This document shows positions 33,996 to 43,493 of a stretch of 64,000 nt of DNA, in pieces. Under the pieces are notes generated by a model. It was not told the origin of the DNA. It saw only the letters and a program-made list of their open reading frames with translations, and did no database searches. Every line of letters starts with the position of its first letter. The first letter of the stretch is position 1. The stretch spans positions 62,001-126,000 of the forward strand of contig JAPWHR010000007.1 of NCBI GenBank assembly GCA_027214345.1. Direction: 5' to 3'. The translations under genes were made by a program, and so were the position numbers. Source of the stretch: Comamonadaceae bacterium G21597-S1 (GTDB lineage Bacteria; Pseudomonadota; Gammaproteobacteria; Burkholderiales; Burkholderiaceae_C).

Positions 33996-34583
33996 TTGAA
34001 TCCTCCCACCATGTCACGGTCCGAACTGGTCCGTGTATTGCTCGGCAATCCGCGCCTGATGCCGGCGCCGATCACGGCGCTGCAGGCGGGCGATACCGAA
34101 GCCCCCTACCCGTCCAGCGATGCGCATCAGAACAGGCTGCTCGAGCGCAGGCTGCTGGCGGCGCGCGAGATCCTGCTGCGCGACCTGCGCAAGACCCTGA
34201 ACACGAACTCCGTGTTCCAGAGTCCGCGCGACCTGCACGACTGGCTGCGGCTGCGCTGCGCGCATCTGGAGCACGAGATCTTCCTGGTGATGTACCTCAC
34301 CGTGCAGAACCAGATGATCGAGATCGAAGAGGTTTTTCGGGGAACACTGACGCAGACCAGCGTCTACCCCCGGGAAATCGTCAAGGGCGCGTTGCTGCGC
34401 AATGCCGCCGCGGTCGTGCTCGCGCACAACCATCCCAGTGGCGGCACCCAACCCAGCCGGGCCGACGAATCGCTGACACACACGCTCAGGGCCGCGCTGG
34501 CGCTGGTCGACGTGCGTGTGCTGGACCACTTCATCGTGGCCGGCACGCAGACCGTGTCGTTCGCCGAACGCGGACTGATCTGA
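33996..34583 (+). CDS. RadC-like JAB/MPN-domain protein
   Basis: The 195-residue protein carries a JAMM metallo-domain: [19 protein letters not shown] with the leading Glu region, and [17 protein letters not shown], the H-x-H-P-S-G...S-x-x-D metal site. The N-terminal helix-hairpin-helix region of full RadC is replaced by an unrelated 65-residue stretch. RadC-like proteins are common on plasmids and ICEs and their function is unsettled. I chose the TTG at 33996 because TTGGAG lies 7 bases before it; an ATG at 34011 is the alternative. Confidence 0.85.
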   Translation: MNPPTMSRSELVRVLLGNPRLMPAPITALQAGDTEAPYPSSDAHQNRLLERRLLAAREILLRDLRKTLNTNSVFQSPRDLHDWLRLRCAHLEHEIFLVMYLTVQNQMIEIEEVFRGTLTQTSVYPREIVKGALLRNAAAVVLAHNHPSGGTQPSRADESLTHTLRAALALVDVRVLDHFIVAGTQTVSFAERGLI

Positions 34584-34680
34584 AGGACGGGCGCAACGCC
34601 CGTTCCCACCACATGTTCCACACCGGGGCCCGCCGCCAGCACGGCGTGCGGGCGCCCGGCCATCCACAGGAGAACCTCCG

Positions 34681-35142
34681 ATGAGCACATCCCACGAGAC
34701 CATCTGCCCGAGCTGCGACGGCGTCGCACAACCGCTCGGCCAACTGGGCCGACTGGCCTGGCACCGCTGCCGCGACTGCGGCCAGACTTTTCATGAAACG
34801 CGCTGCGTGGAGCAGGGCACCACGCCTGGCACGTTCGCGCAGTCCGCCATTCTCGCGCTGCGCGAGCAGGCCGAAACCCTGGCCGCGTTGTCGGTGCGGC
34901 ATCTGACGCCCGACACGCGCGACAGGCTCAGGCGCAACAACCTGTCGGTCAACGCCTATCCGCTGGGCGATGGCGGCTTTGTCTATGTTGGCATCCCGAA
35001 ATACGACATCCCGCTGGAGACCGACCTGGCCCGTCTGTTCGACCTGGCCGAGCAGGCCGGCGTCGCCTGGCTGAAATTCGATGCCGATGCGGCCATCATC
35101 GATGGCGTTCCACTGCACGGCGCTGCCGAGGTCTGGTCATGA
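34681..35142 (+). CDS. zinc-ribbon protein with a DUF5983-like domain
   Basis: The 153-residue protein has an N-terminal ribbon with CPSC and CRDC pairs and a C-terminal domain with LSVNAYPLGDGGFVYVGIP and FDADAAIIDGVPLHG, as in DUF5983 proteins of mobile elements. AGGAG lies 8 bases before the ATG. Its stop overlaps the next start as ATGA, so the two are coupled. Function is unknown. Confidence 0.65.
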   Translation: MSTSHETICPSCDGVAQPLGQLGRLAWHRCRDCGQTFHETRCVEQGTTPGTFAQSAILALREQAETLAALSVRHLTPDTRDRLRRNNLSVNAYPLGDGGFVYVGIPKYDIPLETDLARLFDLAEQAGVAWLKFDADAAIIDGVPLHGAAEVWS

Positions 35143-35474
35143 GCCGGCACAGCGCACATTCACGGTACCAGGGTCGCGAGGTCCTGGTCGTGGCCGGCTA
35201 CGACCGCCCGCTGGACGAAGTGTTCCTGCAGGTGTTCGGCAGCCATGGCCCGGGCCGGCGCAACGACGAATGGCTGATCTACAGCAGCATCAACGAGCCC
35301 CATTGCGACTGGAGCACAGTGGACACGATCGCCGCCAAGCTCGACTGCCTGGGCATTGTGGTACCCGCCACGATGCTGGAATGCGTCTGCCTCGACCAGG
35401 CGCTTCGTGCGGGCAACCGCATCGAGCACCATGGCTGGACGACACAGGCCGGGCGCACCGCGCGGGAACCGTAG
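35139..35474 (+). CDS. uncharacterised protein coupled to the DUF5983-like gene
   Basis: The 111-residue protein has alternating strands and helices (REVLVVAGYDRPLDEVFLQV, DTIAAKLDCLGIVVPATML). Its ATG overlaps the preceding stop by 4 bp, which strongly suggests co-translation. I recognise no named family. A hairpin follows 15 bp after the stop. Confidence 0.6.
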   Translation: MSRHSAHSRYQGREVLVVAGYDRPLDEVFLQVFGSHGPGRRNDEWLIYSSINEPHCDWSTVDTIAAKLDCLGIVVPATMLECVCLDQALRAGNRIEHHGWTTQAGRTAREP

Positions 35475-35488
35475 CGCACAGGCCCCAA

Positions 35489-35518
35489 GCGGCCGGTCAC
35501 CTCCCGGTGGCCGGCCGC
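35489..35518. terminator. GC-rich terminator-like hairpin between convergent genes
   Basis: GCGGCCGGTCACC and GGTGGCCGGCCGC form a 13-bp stem with one G-T pair and a 4-nt loop. It lies between the stop of the 111-codon gene and the stop of the convergent DUF1173 gene. There is no T-run. Confidence 0.5.
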
Positions 35519-35608
35519 GCTCCCGAAGAAAAGAGGTACACCGGCTACCGGGCCGGATGCAAGCAATACACCGTGACTGGCAATGCCGTGCAACTGCGCG
35601 ACGCGGCC

Positions 35609-36850
35609 TCAACACCGCGCCGGCAGCGGCGGCATCGGCCGGTCGAGGTGCCAGATCCAGCTGGGCCAGGATGGTGCCACCGCAGCACTCTGAAGTTTAA
35701 GCCGCATCTCTTGTGCCGTTGCAGCGCTGGCCAGGCGCAATGGCACCGCCCGCGGACCCGCATCGAGCAGCCAGATTGCCGGCAGCTTGTCGACGCGAGC
35801 CCTGTCCGTTGGCAATACCACGGCAAAGCGCCGGTGCTGCGCAACCAGCGCATCGACCAGCGGCAGGGCATGGAGTTCGGCGACCGGTATCAAGGTCGCC
35901 GTCATCGGCACGACCGCAATGGCATCGACGCATTGCTGCGAACCGGAGCCTTGCCGGACCAGCGCCGCCACCCACGGTCGCACCGGGCTCGAGTCCTGCC
36001 GGCCAACCGAAAGCAGCATCGAGCGCAGGTCCGCAGGCACCGTCTGCCACGTAGCCGGCTCCAGCAACAAGCATTCGCCAGGCAACCGGCTCAGCCACAG
36101 CATCAACGCCTCTGCCACCTCTTGCGACCGCTGGACCTCCCCGATCACAAGCATGCGCGCACGCATGGAACGCGACGCGCACTGGCGCACGCCTGCACCT
36201 GGACCGGTGGGAATGTCTACCGAAGGAACGGCAATTCCCGACGGCTGGACGACGCGCAGCCGCTGCGCCAACGGCACGCCCGAGACGACCAGGTCCCGGG
36301 CCGCAGCCCTCAGGTATTTGCACAATACCGCGGCGCTGCGTTTACCTTCCATCGCCGGCGACCATCGGTGAAAACCGGCCCTCACCAACAGCAACATCAG
36401 CAACTCCCGCAGCGACATCCGGGGACCGCCATTGCCAGCCGGTTCGCCCCGTGTGCCCCGGTGTTCCAACGAGCGAGCCCCAGTGCCGCGGGTTGTCCAC
36501 GCAAAATCCACCGCCAGTTCCACTGCAGGCTGGACGCGCCGGGGATCGCCGGCGGCACACGGCGCAGCTGCCGACGCAACCGTGGACTCCAAAGGCAATG
36601 CAGCAGCTTCGTGGGATGGGCACGACGGATGATGCAGCCGCCCGGTCCCCGGCAGTCGCTTGAGCCCGTAGCGCTGATGGCAGGCGACATACATGGCTAC
36701 ACCGGCAGGCCGGCACAGGCACAGCGGTCGCTCGCGGCTTCGGTGTACCTGCTGCAATATCTGCTGCCATTGCGCCGCATCCGGCCCCAGCACCCGACCC
36801 TGCACCAGGAAACGTGGCGCGTGTGAGATCGGGGCTTTCCTTGGCTTCAT
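35609..36850 (-). CDS. DUF1173-family protein
   Basis: The 413-residue protein follows the order of DUF1173 proteins of plasmids and ICEs: RERPLCLCRPAGVAMYVA, KRLPGTGRLHHPSCPSHE (a Cys/His-rich, perhaps metal-binding part), LLVRAGFHRWSPAMEGKRSA, VLIGEV-like and IPVAELHALPLVDAL. Function is unknown. I chose the ATG at 36850; a TTG at 36880 would add ten residues. It follows the recombinase-like gene on the same strand by 88 bp and is probably in its operon. Confidence 0.72.
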   Translation of the reverse strand: MKPRKAPISHAPRFLVQGRVLGPDAAQWQQILQQVHRSRERPLCLCRPAGVAMYVACHQRYGLKRLPGTGRLHHPSCPSHEAAALPLESTVASAAAPCAAGDPRRVQPAVELAVDFAWTTRGTGARSLEHRGTRGEPAGNGGPRMSLRELLMLLLVRAGFHRWSPAMEGKRSAAVLCKYLRAAARDLVVSGVPLAQRLRVVQPSGIAVPSVDIPTGPGAGVRQCASRSMRARMLVIGEVQRSQEVAEALMLWLSRLPGECLLLEPATWQTVPADLRSMLLSVGRQDSSPVRPWVAALVRQGSGSQQCVDAIAVVPMTATLIPVAELHALPLVDALVAQHRRFAVVLPTDRARVDKLPAIWLLDAGPRAVPLRLASAATAQEMRLKLQSAAVAPSWPSWIWHLDRPMPPLPARC

Positions 36851-36938
36851 GGAACGAGCACCGGACTCTCGCGCGCTCAACGCCAGCCTCGCACGGCGTT
36901 GAGCGCCGCAGAGCCGGTCACAGCTGGCAACGCATACC

Positions 36939-37886
36939 TCACAGCAGATCGTTCATCAGTCTGGTGATTTCGGGTTTGCGCTGGCCCACCAGTTCGCGCA
37001 CCGCCGTGCGGTCGCTGATGCCCAGCAACTCGCCGATCTGGGCCTCGTCGGCGCCACGCGCAGCGAGCTTGAGCGCCAATGCGCGACGCGCTGACAGCGC
37101 AGACACATCCTGCAGTCCGCCATAACGGAACAGTTTTCCCAAGGTCTCCAGGATCGGACGGCACAGGAATCGCCGCTGCCCCGGCTGGCCATACGGCGTG
37201 ACACGAAACCCTTCGCCCTTGGCCGAGAGAAACAGCCGGCTTTGCGGATCCAGGCCCCGGAACTGCCCGCTGCTGCCCAAGCCGAGCCCACGCTCCAGCC
37301 GCTCCTGCAGGTAGATGTCCATCGCCTCTGTGAGACGGGCGCTGGTCAGATACAGATCGCGCCGCTTGCCCGAGATCGAGACCTCCTCGCGAATCTCGGA
37401 CACGCGGCGTACGCCACCGTCCGGCTGCAGATAGTCGCCCACCTCCAGCCGCGCGAGCTCCAGCGGCCGAGCCCCGGTTGCGAACAGGAAATAGAACAGC
37501 GCCAGGTCGTGTGCCGGGCGGCCGCTGCGGGCCTTGATGCGCCGTCCGGCCTGCAGGATCTCCTGCTCGCTCGGGATGCGATGGACCCGCGCGTCCGTTC
37601 GTACGGCGCGCTCGAAGCTGGGCAATGCCGCCAGGATCGCTTCACGGTGCAGCCGCAGGCGACGCACGAACGCGGCGCCCTCCTCGTTGAGTCCCTCCAC
37701 CCGGGCCGCCTTGCACAGTTCGACCGCTACATCCTTGATGCGTCGCTCGACCGCCGTGCGCGAGACGCCGAATCTCAAAGCGACTGCCTCATAGGTCTGA
37801 CCCTCGACAACGGCAACCAGCATGTCGACCGACAAGCGCCAGGAACGCTGGGCCGGCGGGTTGGCATGCTGGCAGTCAGAAGGCAT
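36939..37886 (-). CDS. HTH plus tyrosine-recombinase-like protein lacking catalytic His and Tyr
   Basis: The 315-residue protein has an N-terminal helix-turn-helix (YEAVALRFGVSRTAVERRIKD) and a C-terminal half aligning with a tyrosine recombinase catalytic domain: FATGARPLELARLEVGDYL with the first Arg, SGKRRDLYLT, and LSARRALALKLAARGADEAQIGELLGISDRTAV. The H-x-x-R His is Leu, the LLGH His is Ile and no Tyr stands at the nucleophile position. It is probably a DNA-binding regulator or structural partner, not an active recombinase. Confidence 0.65.
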   Translation of the reverse strand: MPSDCQHANPPAQRSWRLSVDMLVAVVEGQTYEAVALRFGVSRTAVERRIKDVAVELCKAARVEGLNEEGAAFVRRLRLHREAILAALPSFERAVRTDARVHRIPSEQEILQAGRRIKARSGRPAHDLALFYFLFATGARPLELARLEVGDYLQPDGGVRRVSEIREEVSISGKRRDLYLTSARLTEAMDIYLQERLERGLGLGSSGQFRGLDPQSRLFLSAKGEGFRVTPYGQPGQRRFLCRPILETLGKLFRYGGLQDVSALSARRALALKLAARGADEAQIGELLGISDRTAVRELVGQRKPEITRLMNDLL

Positions 37887-38145
37887 GGCGCTGCTCGCTT
37901 GTGTCGGGCGTGGATTCGCGGTCATGCCCCATCGTGGAATCGGACGCACCGATGAACCAGCGGCAATGGCGACCATCCATACGACATCTCGCCATCGAGT
38001 CGACAGGATCGACCGAAGCGGCCAGTAGCCTGCTGCGCCGGACCCCGTTACCCTCGATACAAGCAAAGCCATGGAAATCGCTTCTTGAATCGGTCTGCGA
38101 GTTTGCGTTGGCCAACGGGCCTGGACAAAACGAGGCCATTGCCGA

Positions 38146-38487
38146 TCACCCTCTGAAGCCGCGCATCTGCGCGACGAACTCCAGGCGCAGCAGGTCCCAG
38201 AGCGTGGCTGTGATCGCCGCACCAAACGCAACCCAGACCAGCAACCGAATCCAGTAGTTCCCGGCCATCCAGCGCCACACGTCTTCGCCGTGCTCGGTGT
38301 GGAGCAGCAGCGCCAGCGCATAGGCACAACACAATCCCAGCAGTTGCATTGCCATGCCGGAGACCGCTACAGGTCCTGAGGCCAGCCACGCTCCGAGAGA
38401 GCCGCCCACTGCGGCCACCATCAGCGCTGCGCCGACGACCATTAATGTCGAGATCCGCAAAGGGTTGCGGAAAGTCCGAGTTCTCAT
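38146..38487 (-). CDS. small inner membrane protein
   Basis: The 113-residue protein has three hydrophobic segments (LMVVGAALMVAAVGGSLGAW, MAMQLLGLCCAYALALLL, LLVWVAFGAAITATLW). It starts at an ATG at 38487. I recognise no family. It is the last recognisable gene before the long gap at the end of the mobile zone. Confidence 0.5.
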   Translation of the reverse strand: MRTRTFRNPLRISTLMVVGAALMVAAVGGSLGAWLASGPVAVSGMAMQLLGLCCAYALALLLHTEHGEDVWRWMAGNYWIRLLVWVAFGAAITATLWDLLRLEFVAQMRGFRG

Positions 38488-39599
38488 GCCGATACCCTGG
38501 AGGAAGTGGAAGACGGACGCAGTGTCTGCACTTCCGGTGGCATGGCATCAGGATTCGATGCAAGTTCCGCTAAACAGGACGATCGGTCTCACCAGAAGAT
38601 ACTGCTGGCCTGGCAAATGCAACACAATGTGCCATCCCAGCTGACGCGTTCGGCGAACAATGACCGCCCAACCGCCTTTCTGGCACGGGCAACGCCTTCG
38701 CGGACCGATTCACCACGCAGGGCCGGCCGGCAGGTGGGCATGCATCGAACTGAGGTGTGGGCGCGATCAAGAATATGAAACCTCTGCAAGGCGCTTCAAA
38801 TTTGGCGCGACCTAGAGCTCAGACCGATGCTCGACTGGTGTTGACCTATGGCGTCGACGGGAAGGGCGAGTCGCCCGGACCTGGTCGCCTCAATTGTCAC
38901 CAATATGCGGTCGCGGCACAGTCGCGGCACAGCCACAATAGGCTCGATAGCCACGCCCAATGTTGCAGCACGGAACGCATGACGTGGGTACCTTAATCGC
39001 CGGCTCCATCGCGGCTCGCCAACAGTCTGCGCCGCCGCTGGCCGGTATGCATCCGCCAAAGAGCGGATGTGGCAAGCGATGCTGCCTTTAGCTACCAAAT
39101 CTACATGAACTCCGCAATTGCTGCAGGTTACCGGCAAGCTCATCCGACCACAACATCTGACGACCAACACGCCGGGCATACACTCTCGACGCCAGAAAGC
39201 AGCTAGACACGGACCCGACCGCCAGTGAAGCGTTCTGCCAAGTTCCCAATATCGAAACCCGCTCCAAATATGTGGTTATCCATGGCGTTGATCGGACAGG
39301 GTCGTCACCCATCGTGGGGAGGCCAACATCCCACGATACGCATCGTTGCCACACGTATCGTGTACATAATCCGCACCTCAGATGCAACGCTTCCAACGAC
39401 AAGACGCCGAGGTGAACGCCGACTGCGGTTCGCTACCCGGCAGCCTGCTGCTCGCACCCCAAGTCGACGCTCCTAGCTCCGTTGCTCACAGTGGGAAAAC
39501 TGTCAACAATGACATCAGCTTGTTGGGCCAATATCATCAAAAAAGCAGTTGCAAGATCAGTCGAGTGGGCAAAACCAAAGTAAACCACCGTAACTGCCG
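38488..39599. other. gene-poor region at the likely right edge of the mobile zone
   Basis: About 1.1 kb without a convincing gene. Several short frames exist on both strands but none resembles a family or has a good start. I find no second tRNA-Asp end and no insertion-sequence ends. It separates the maintenance block from the envelope locus. Confidence 0.45.
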
Positions 39600-40667
39600 A
39601 TGTCATTTGGCAGTCGTCAAAACCAGGAAGGGCTGCGCTTGAATCAACCCACCTCGGCTACCCCGTTCCATGGTCCGGCTTGGGCGTTCGGCGGTATCGC
39701 GCTCCTTTGGGGCGCTGTCTTGTCACTGCACCTCACACCCGCGCTTTTTGCCGCGCTGATCACGTTTGGCGCCACGCGGGCATTTGCGAACGCACTGCAA
39801 CGACGTTGGCCCGCCTTGCGCCATGTGCAATCCCTCGCGCTGGTACTGCTGCTTTCGATAGCAATCATCGCGGCCTCTGTCGTGGTCGAAGTCGTGGCGG
39901 AGGCGGCGGCAAGCGGCAGTGGATATGCCGGGTTGCTGCAACAGATGGCCAGCGTGCTCGAGCAACTGCGTACACATCTGCCGCCGTGGCTGGCCGGGCA
40001 TGTCCCGGTATCGGTCGATGCGGCGCGCAGCGCGGCGGCCACGTGGTTGCGCGAGCATGCCGGACAGGTTCAATTGTGGGGAGGGCATACGGTACGTGGC
40101 ATTGGCTATGCCATCGCCGGCGTCGTCATCGGGGGTTTGCTGGCTGTGCAACTGCCTGCACAAGTACAACATGGTGGCACGGCACGGCCCTTGGCTTTGG
40201 CGCTGCATCGCGGGTTCGACGGGCTGATTGAGCGCTTTACAGCAGTGGTATTTGCCCAGTTTCGAATCGCTGCCATCAATACCGCGTTGACTGGGGTCTA
40301 TTTGCTGGGAATATTGCCACTGATGGGCACGCCGATCCCGTTTGCCAGCACGCTTGTGGCCGCCACTTTCGTGGCCAGTCTGCTGCCCGTAGTGGGCAAT
40401 CTTCTGTCGAACACCATGATCGTCGTGGTCAGTCTGACCCAGTCCGTGGCGGTGGCTGGCCTGTCGCTGCTCTGGTTGACCGGCATTCACAAGCTGGAGT
40501 ATTTTCTCAACGCTCACATCATCGGCAGCCGGATACGGGCCAAGGCCTGGGAACTGTTGATCGCCATGCTGACTATGGAAGCCGTATTCGGCCTGGCCGG
40601 CCTGATCAGCGCGCCCGTACTGTACGCGCAGCTCAAATACGTGCTGCACCAACACGACCTGCTCTGA
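39600..40667 (+). CDS. AI-2E family transporter
   Basis: The 355-residue protein has about seven to eight membrane segments and the conserved C-terminal signatures of the AI-2E/PerM family: LLGILPLMGTPIPFASTLVA, VVGNLLSNTMIVVVSL, ALLW-like LTGIHKLEYFLNAHIIGSRI and the closing LLIAMLTMEAVFGLAGLI. Family members export small molecules or ions; few substrates are known. A TTG at 39639 with AGGAAGG before it may be the true start, giving 342 residues. Confidence 0.85.
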   Translation: MSFGSRQNQEGLRLNQPTSATPFHGPAWAFGGIALLWGAVLSLHLTPALFAALITFGATRAFANALQRRWPALRHVQSLALVLLLSIAIIAASVVVEVVAEAAASGSGYAGLLQQMASVLEQLRTHLPPWLAGHVPVSVDAARSAAATWLREHAGQVQLWGGHTVRGIGYAIAGVVIGGLLAVQLPAQVQHGGTARPLALALHRGFDGLIERFTAVVFAQFRIAAINTALTGVYLLGILPLMGTPIPFASTLVAATFVASLLPVVGNLLSNTMIVVVSLTQSVAVAGLSLLWLTGIHKLEYFLNAHIIGSRIRAKAWELLIAMLTMEAVFGLAGLISAPVLYAQLKYVLHQHDLL

Positions 40668-40780
40668 ATCTCTCGGCCGTTGTACTCCATCGTCGGCCAA
40701 GATGGCTGTCTGCGTAGTACACCAGACAACCGAATTGGCGCCAGCGCACACCAAGCGCGCCCCGCCTGTCGAAGTCGCCG

Positions 40781-40796
40781 CTAAGGCAGCCCTAAG
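40781..40796 (+). promoter_or_regulatory. CTAAG-N6-CTAAG box 1
   Basis: Two exact CTAAG half-sites, 11 bp apart, end 55 bp before the ATG of the 40.85-kb gene. A TACGCT hexamer 10 bp after the box could be the -10 element. The box fits a tandem site for an OmpR-family regulator. Confidence 0.7.
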
Positions 40797-40851
40797 TTGC
40801 GAAACCTACGCTCGTGGCTTCTGAACCAATGGCCGTAAGGCAAGGTGCGCA

Positions 40852-41550
40852 ATGGGCAAGTTTTCCGTGGAAGTGAATCTGCTGGTGTCGACCTGCGCCA
40901 CGCTGGGATCGGTTGCATTTGCCGCCGAGCCTGCGCTGACCGCGGTTTATCCCCCGATCAGTGCAGACCACTTGCTAGACCCTGCGCTGCGATCCACCAG
41001 CGATGGCGTACCGACGCTCAGTTCCAAGGCAGATCCGCAAGCCGCATCGGTCCGCTCGTCGGTAGACCATACGGTTTTGGAGGCGCCCGCGCGGAACAGT
41101 CAATGGTCAAGTCCGACCGATTCGGTGTCCTTGGTAGCGCGGACCACGCAGGAAAGTCGCCCTCCCGATCCTGCACACGACTCCATGGAATCCATGCCGC
41201 CCGGGGCTGGCGGCACAGTCATCTGGCAACTGATTCTGGCGGCGACCGCGGTGTTGACCGCTTTCGCCTACATGTTCCGTGCGGAATCCAGCGCGCCTGG
41301 AAAATCTTTTCCCATGCCGGCTCGGTCGGCCAGAAGCGCGTCAACCGACGGGTCCGTGCCTTTTCAAGCGCGTCCTGTGCGCAAAATGGCGAATGACCTG
41401 GCGTCAGAACGAAACCCTTTCATGTCAGGCCGCAATCGCATATCGCGCATGGACGCCAGTTCGGAGCGGGACGGCGCCCATCACGACCCCTCGAGTGTCT
41501 CGTCCCGATGTGACCAAGGCCGCGTTCAAGATCGCAAGCCATGGCAATGA
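40852..41550 (+). CDS. uncharacterised membrane-anchored protein
   Basis: The 232-residue protein has an N-terminal signal-like stretch (VNLLVSTCATLGSVAFAAEP), a low-complexity Ser-rich region, one membrane segment (GTVIWQLILAATAVLTAFAYM) and a basic tail. Its end overlaps the next start by 10 bp. A CTAAG box stands upstream. No family is recognised. Confidence 0.55.
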   Translation: MGKFSVEVNLLVSTCATLGSVAFAAEPALTAVYPPISADHLLDPALRSTSDGVPTLSSKADPQAASVRSSVDHTVLEAPARNSQWSSPTDSVSLVARTTQESRPPDPAHDSMESMPPGAGGTVIWQLILAATAVLTAFAYMFRAESSAPGKSFPMPARSARSASTDGSVPFQARPVRKMANDLASERNPFMSGRNRISRMDASSERDGAHHDPSSVSSRCDQGRVQDRKPWQ

Positions 41551-43085
41551 AACAGAACGTTGCGGACGCCGTCGTGATCCGTGAACCTGGCGACGGTGCC
41601 TGGCGCCAGCCAGTTTCAAACAATGCCTGGTCGGCGACGACCGTGCTGACGCTCTTGGCCGTGTGGCTGATGGCGACGGTGGGGCTTCGCCCACTATTGA
41701 TTCCGGACGAGGGTCGATATGCCAGCGTCGCACTGGAGATGCTGCGCGGCAATGCGCTGGTGCCGACACTCAACGGTCTGCCCTTCTTCCATAAGCCACC
41801 GTTGTTCTACTGGATCGACATGGCAGCCATGCAGTTGTTCGGTGCGGGACCATTTGCAGCCCGTGCCGGATCCCTGCTGGGCGCGTGGGTCATGGGCGCA
41901 ACCTTGTTCTTTGCGCTGCGTCGCTGGCATGGCGTACGCGTTGCCGGAATCGCACTGGCCGTCATGGCGACCAGCCCATTTTTCTTCGTGGGCGCGCAAT
42001 ACGCGAACCATGACATGCTGGTGGCGGGATTCATCACTGCCGCCATCCTGTCATTGGCCCGCGCTGTCGACGATCCGCCCAAGGTCCACCTCGGGTGGCT
42101 CGTGACCGGTGCCGTGGCATGTGCAATGGCAACGCTGGCGAAAGGATTGATCGGCTTTGTGTTGCCCGCCATGGTCATCGGCCCTTGGTTGTTGGCGCAA
42201 GGGCGTTGGCGCCAACTCGTCGGCCTGCTGCATCCGGTGGCGTGGTGCGCGTTTCTGGTTGTGGCCGCCCCCTGGTTCGTTGCCATGCAGTTGCGTTTCC
42301 CGGAGTTTTTCGACTACTTCTTCATGGAGCAGCACTTCAGGCGCTTCGTGCAATCGTCGTTCAACAATGTGCAGCCGTTCTGGTTCTTCATCCTGGTGCT
42401 GCCGGCGTTGATGTTGCCGTGGGCTTTGTGGATACCGCAGGCCTTGCGCCGGGCATGGTCGGCACGCGATGCGCGTATCGGTTTGTATGTCTGGTGGATC
42501 GTCGCCATCACGGGCTTCTTTTCGTTGCCCAGTTCCAAATTGGTAGGTTATGTTCTGCCAGCGGTGGCTCCGTTGTGCGCATTGCTGGCGATGGTATTGA
42601 CGCATGGCGGACAACGACGCTGGCAATGGGCGACGGCCGGGTCCGCATTGTTGTGCCTCGCGCTGGTGGGCGCCATTGCCTGGCAATCGCCGAAATCCAG
42701 CCGCGCCGCGGCTCTGGCCCTGGCAGCGGCCATCGCACCGGGCGACAAGGTCGTGATGGTCGAGGAGTACCTGTATGACGTTCCGTTTTATGCACAGCTT
42801 GTGGATCCGGTCATATTCGTCAGCAACTGGAACGACCCGGCGTTGGCGCACCAAGACAGCTGGCGCAACGAATTGCTGGATGCAGCCCGCTTCGCACCAA
42901 AGAACGGGCGACAGGTTCTGCAACCGATAGAGCAGCTGGGACAACTGGCCTGCGGCACGGGAACGACCTGGCTGCCGGTATCCGTTGGGCGGGTCGCCCC
43001 TGTGGCCGCCCTGCCGGGCGCGGTGCGCGTCTATGGCGACAAGAACTCCGAGTTGTGGCGCGTGGCGGCACGCCCCTGTTCCTGA
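41541..43085 (+). CDS. ArnT-like glycosyltransferase (GT39/GT83 family)
   Basis: The 514-residue polytopic protein has about eleven to twelve membrane segments. The first periplasmic loop carries PDEGRYASVALEMLRGNALV and PFFHKPPLFYWI, the acidic active-site and lipid-carrier regions of ArnT-type transferases. These enzymes move a sugar from undecaprenyl phosphate to lipid A or another acceptor outside the inner membrane. The gene overlaps the one before it and is followed by GtrA, so sugar carrier flipping and transfer are probably coupled. The sugar is unknown. Confidence 0.87.
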   Translation: MAMKQNVADAVVIREPGDGAWRQPVSNNAWSATTVLTLLAVWLMATVGLRPLLIPDEGRYASVALEMLRGNALVPTLNGLPFFHKPPLFYWIDMAAMQLFGAGPFAARAGSLLGAWVMGATLFFALRRWHGVRVAGIALAVMATSPFFFVGAQYANHDMLVAGFITAAILSLARAVDDPPKVHLGWLVTGAVACAMATLAKGLIGFVLPAMVIGPWLLAQGRWRQLVGLLHPVAWCAFLVVAAPWFVAMQLRFPEFFDYFFMEQHFRRFVQSSFNNVQPFWFFILVLPALMLPWALWIPQALRRAWSARDARIGLYVWWIVAITGFFSLPSSKLVGYVLPAVAPLCALLAMVLTHGGQRRWQWATAGSALLCLALVGAIAWQSPKSSRAAALALAAAIAPGDKVVMVEEYLYDVPFYAQLVDPVIFVSNWNDPALAHQDSWRNELLDAARFAPKNGRQVLQPIEQLGQLACGTGTTWLPVSVGRVAPVAALPGAVRVYGDKNSELWRVAARPCS

Positions 43086-43097
43086 GCCGGGTCCGCC

Positions 43098-43460
43098 ATG
43101 CGCCAATTTCTGCGATATGCGGCAATCGGTGCCGTTGCTACCTGCGTCCACTATGCCATATTGATGCTGTGTGTCGAAGGCGGCCATTGGCCGGCTTGGT
43201 TGGCATCGGGTTATGGTGCTGCCATCGGTGCGCAGGTGGCCTACCTGGGCAATCGCTGGTTCACGTTCGCGTATCGCGCCAATATCGGATTGTCATGGCT
43301 GCGTTTCCAGACTCTGGCACTGGTCGGCGCCTTGCTCGGGATGGCCATCGTCGCGACCGTGGTGCACTTCGGCATCTACTATCTGCTGGCGCAGATGCTG
43401 GCAACCGCCACGGTCATGGTACTGACCTTCATGCTGAACAAGGCGTGGACATTTCGTTGA
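43098..43460 (+). CDS. GtrA-family membrane protein
   Basis: The 120-residue protein has four membrane segments and the GtrA-family order FLRYAAIGAVATCVHYAIL, QVAYLGNRWFTF and a closing FMLNKAWTFR. GtrA proteins are thought to flip undecaprenyl-phosphate-linked sugars. It begins 12 bp after the ArnT-like gene and faces the convergent ChbG-like gene. The GtrB-like partner is in the opposite operon. Confidence 0.9.
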   Translation: MRQFLRYAAIGAVATCVHYAILMLCVEGGHWPAWLASGYGAAIGAQVAYLGNRWFTFAYRANIGLSWLRFQTLALVGALLGMAIVATVVHFGIYYLLAQMLATATVMVLTFMLNKAWTFR

Positions 43461-43493
43461 CCTGTTGACCAGGCCGCCACCGACCGCATTCGG

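Noticed and set aside
38796-39179. A 127-codon minus-strand frame in the gene-poor region, with one CSNC pair
   Set aside because: It has no family resemblance or good start signal, and short frames on the other strand are equally long. I treat the region as non-coding.
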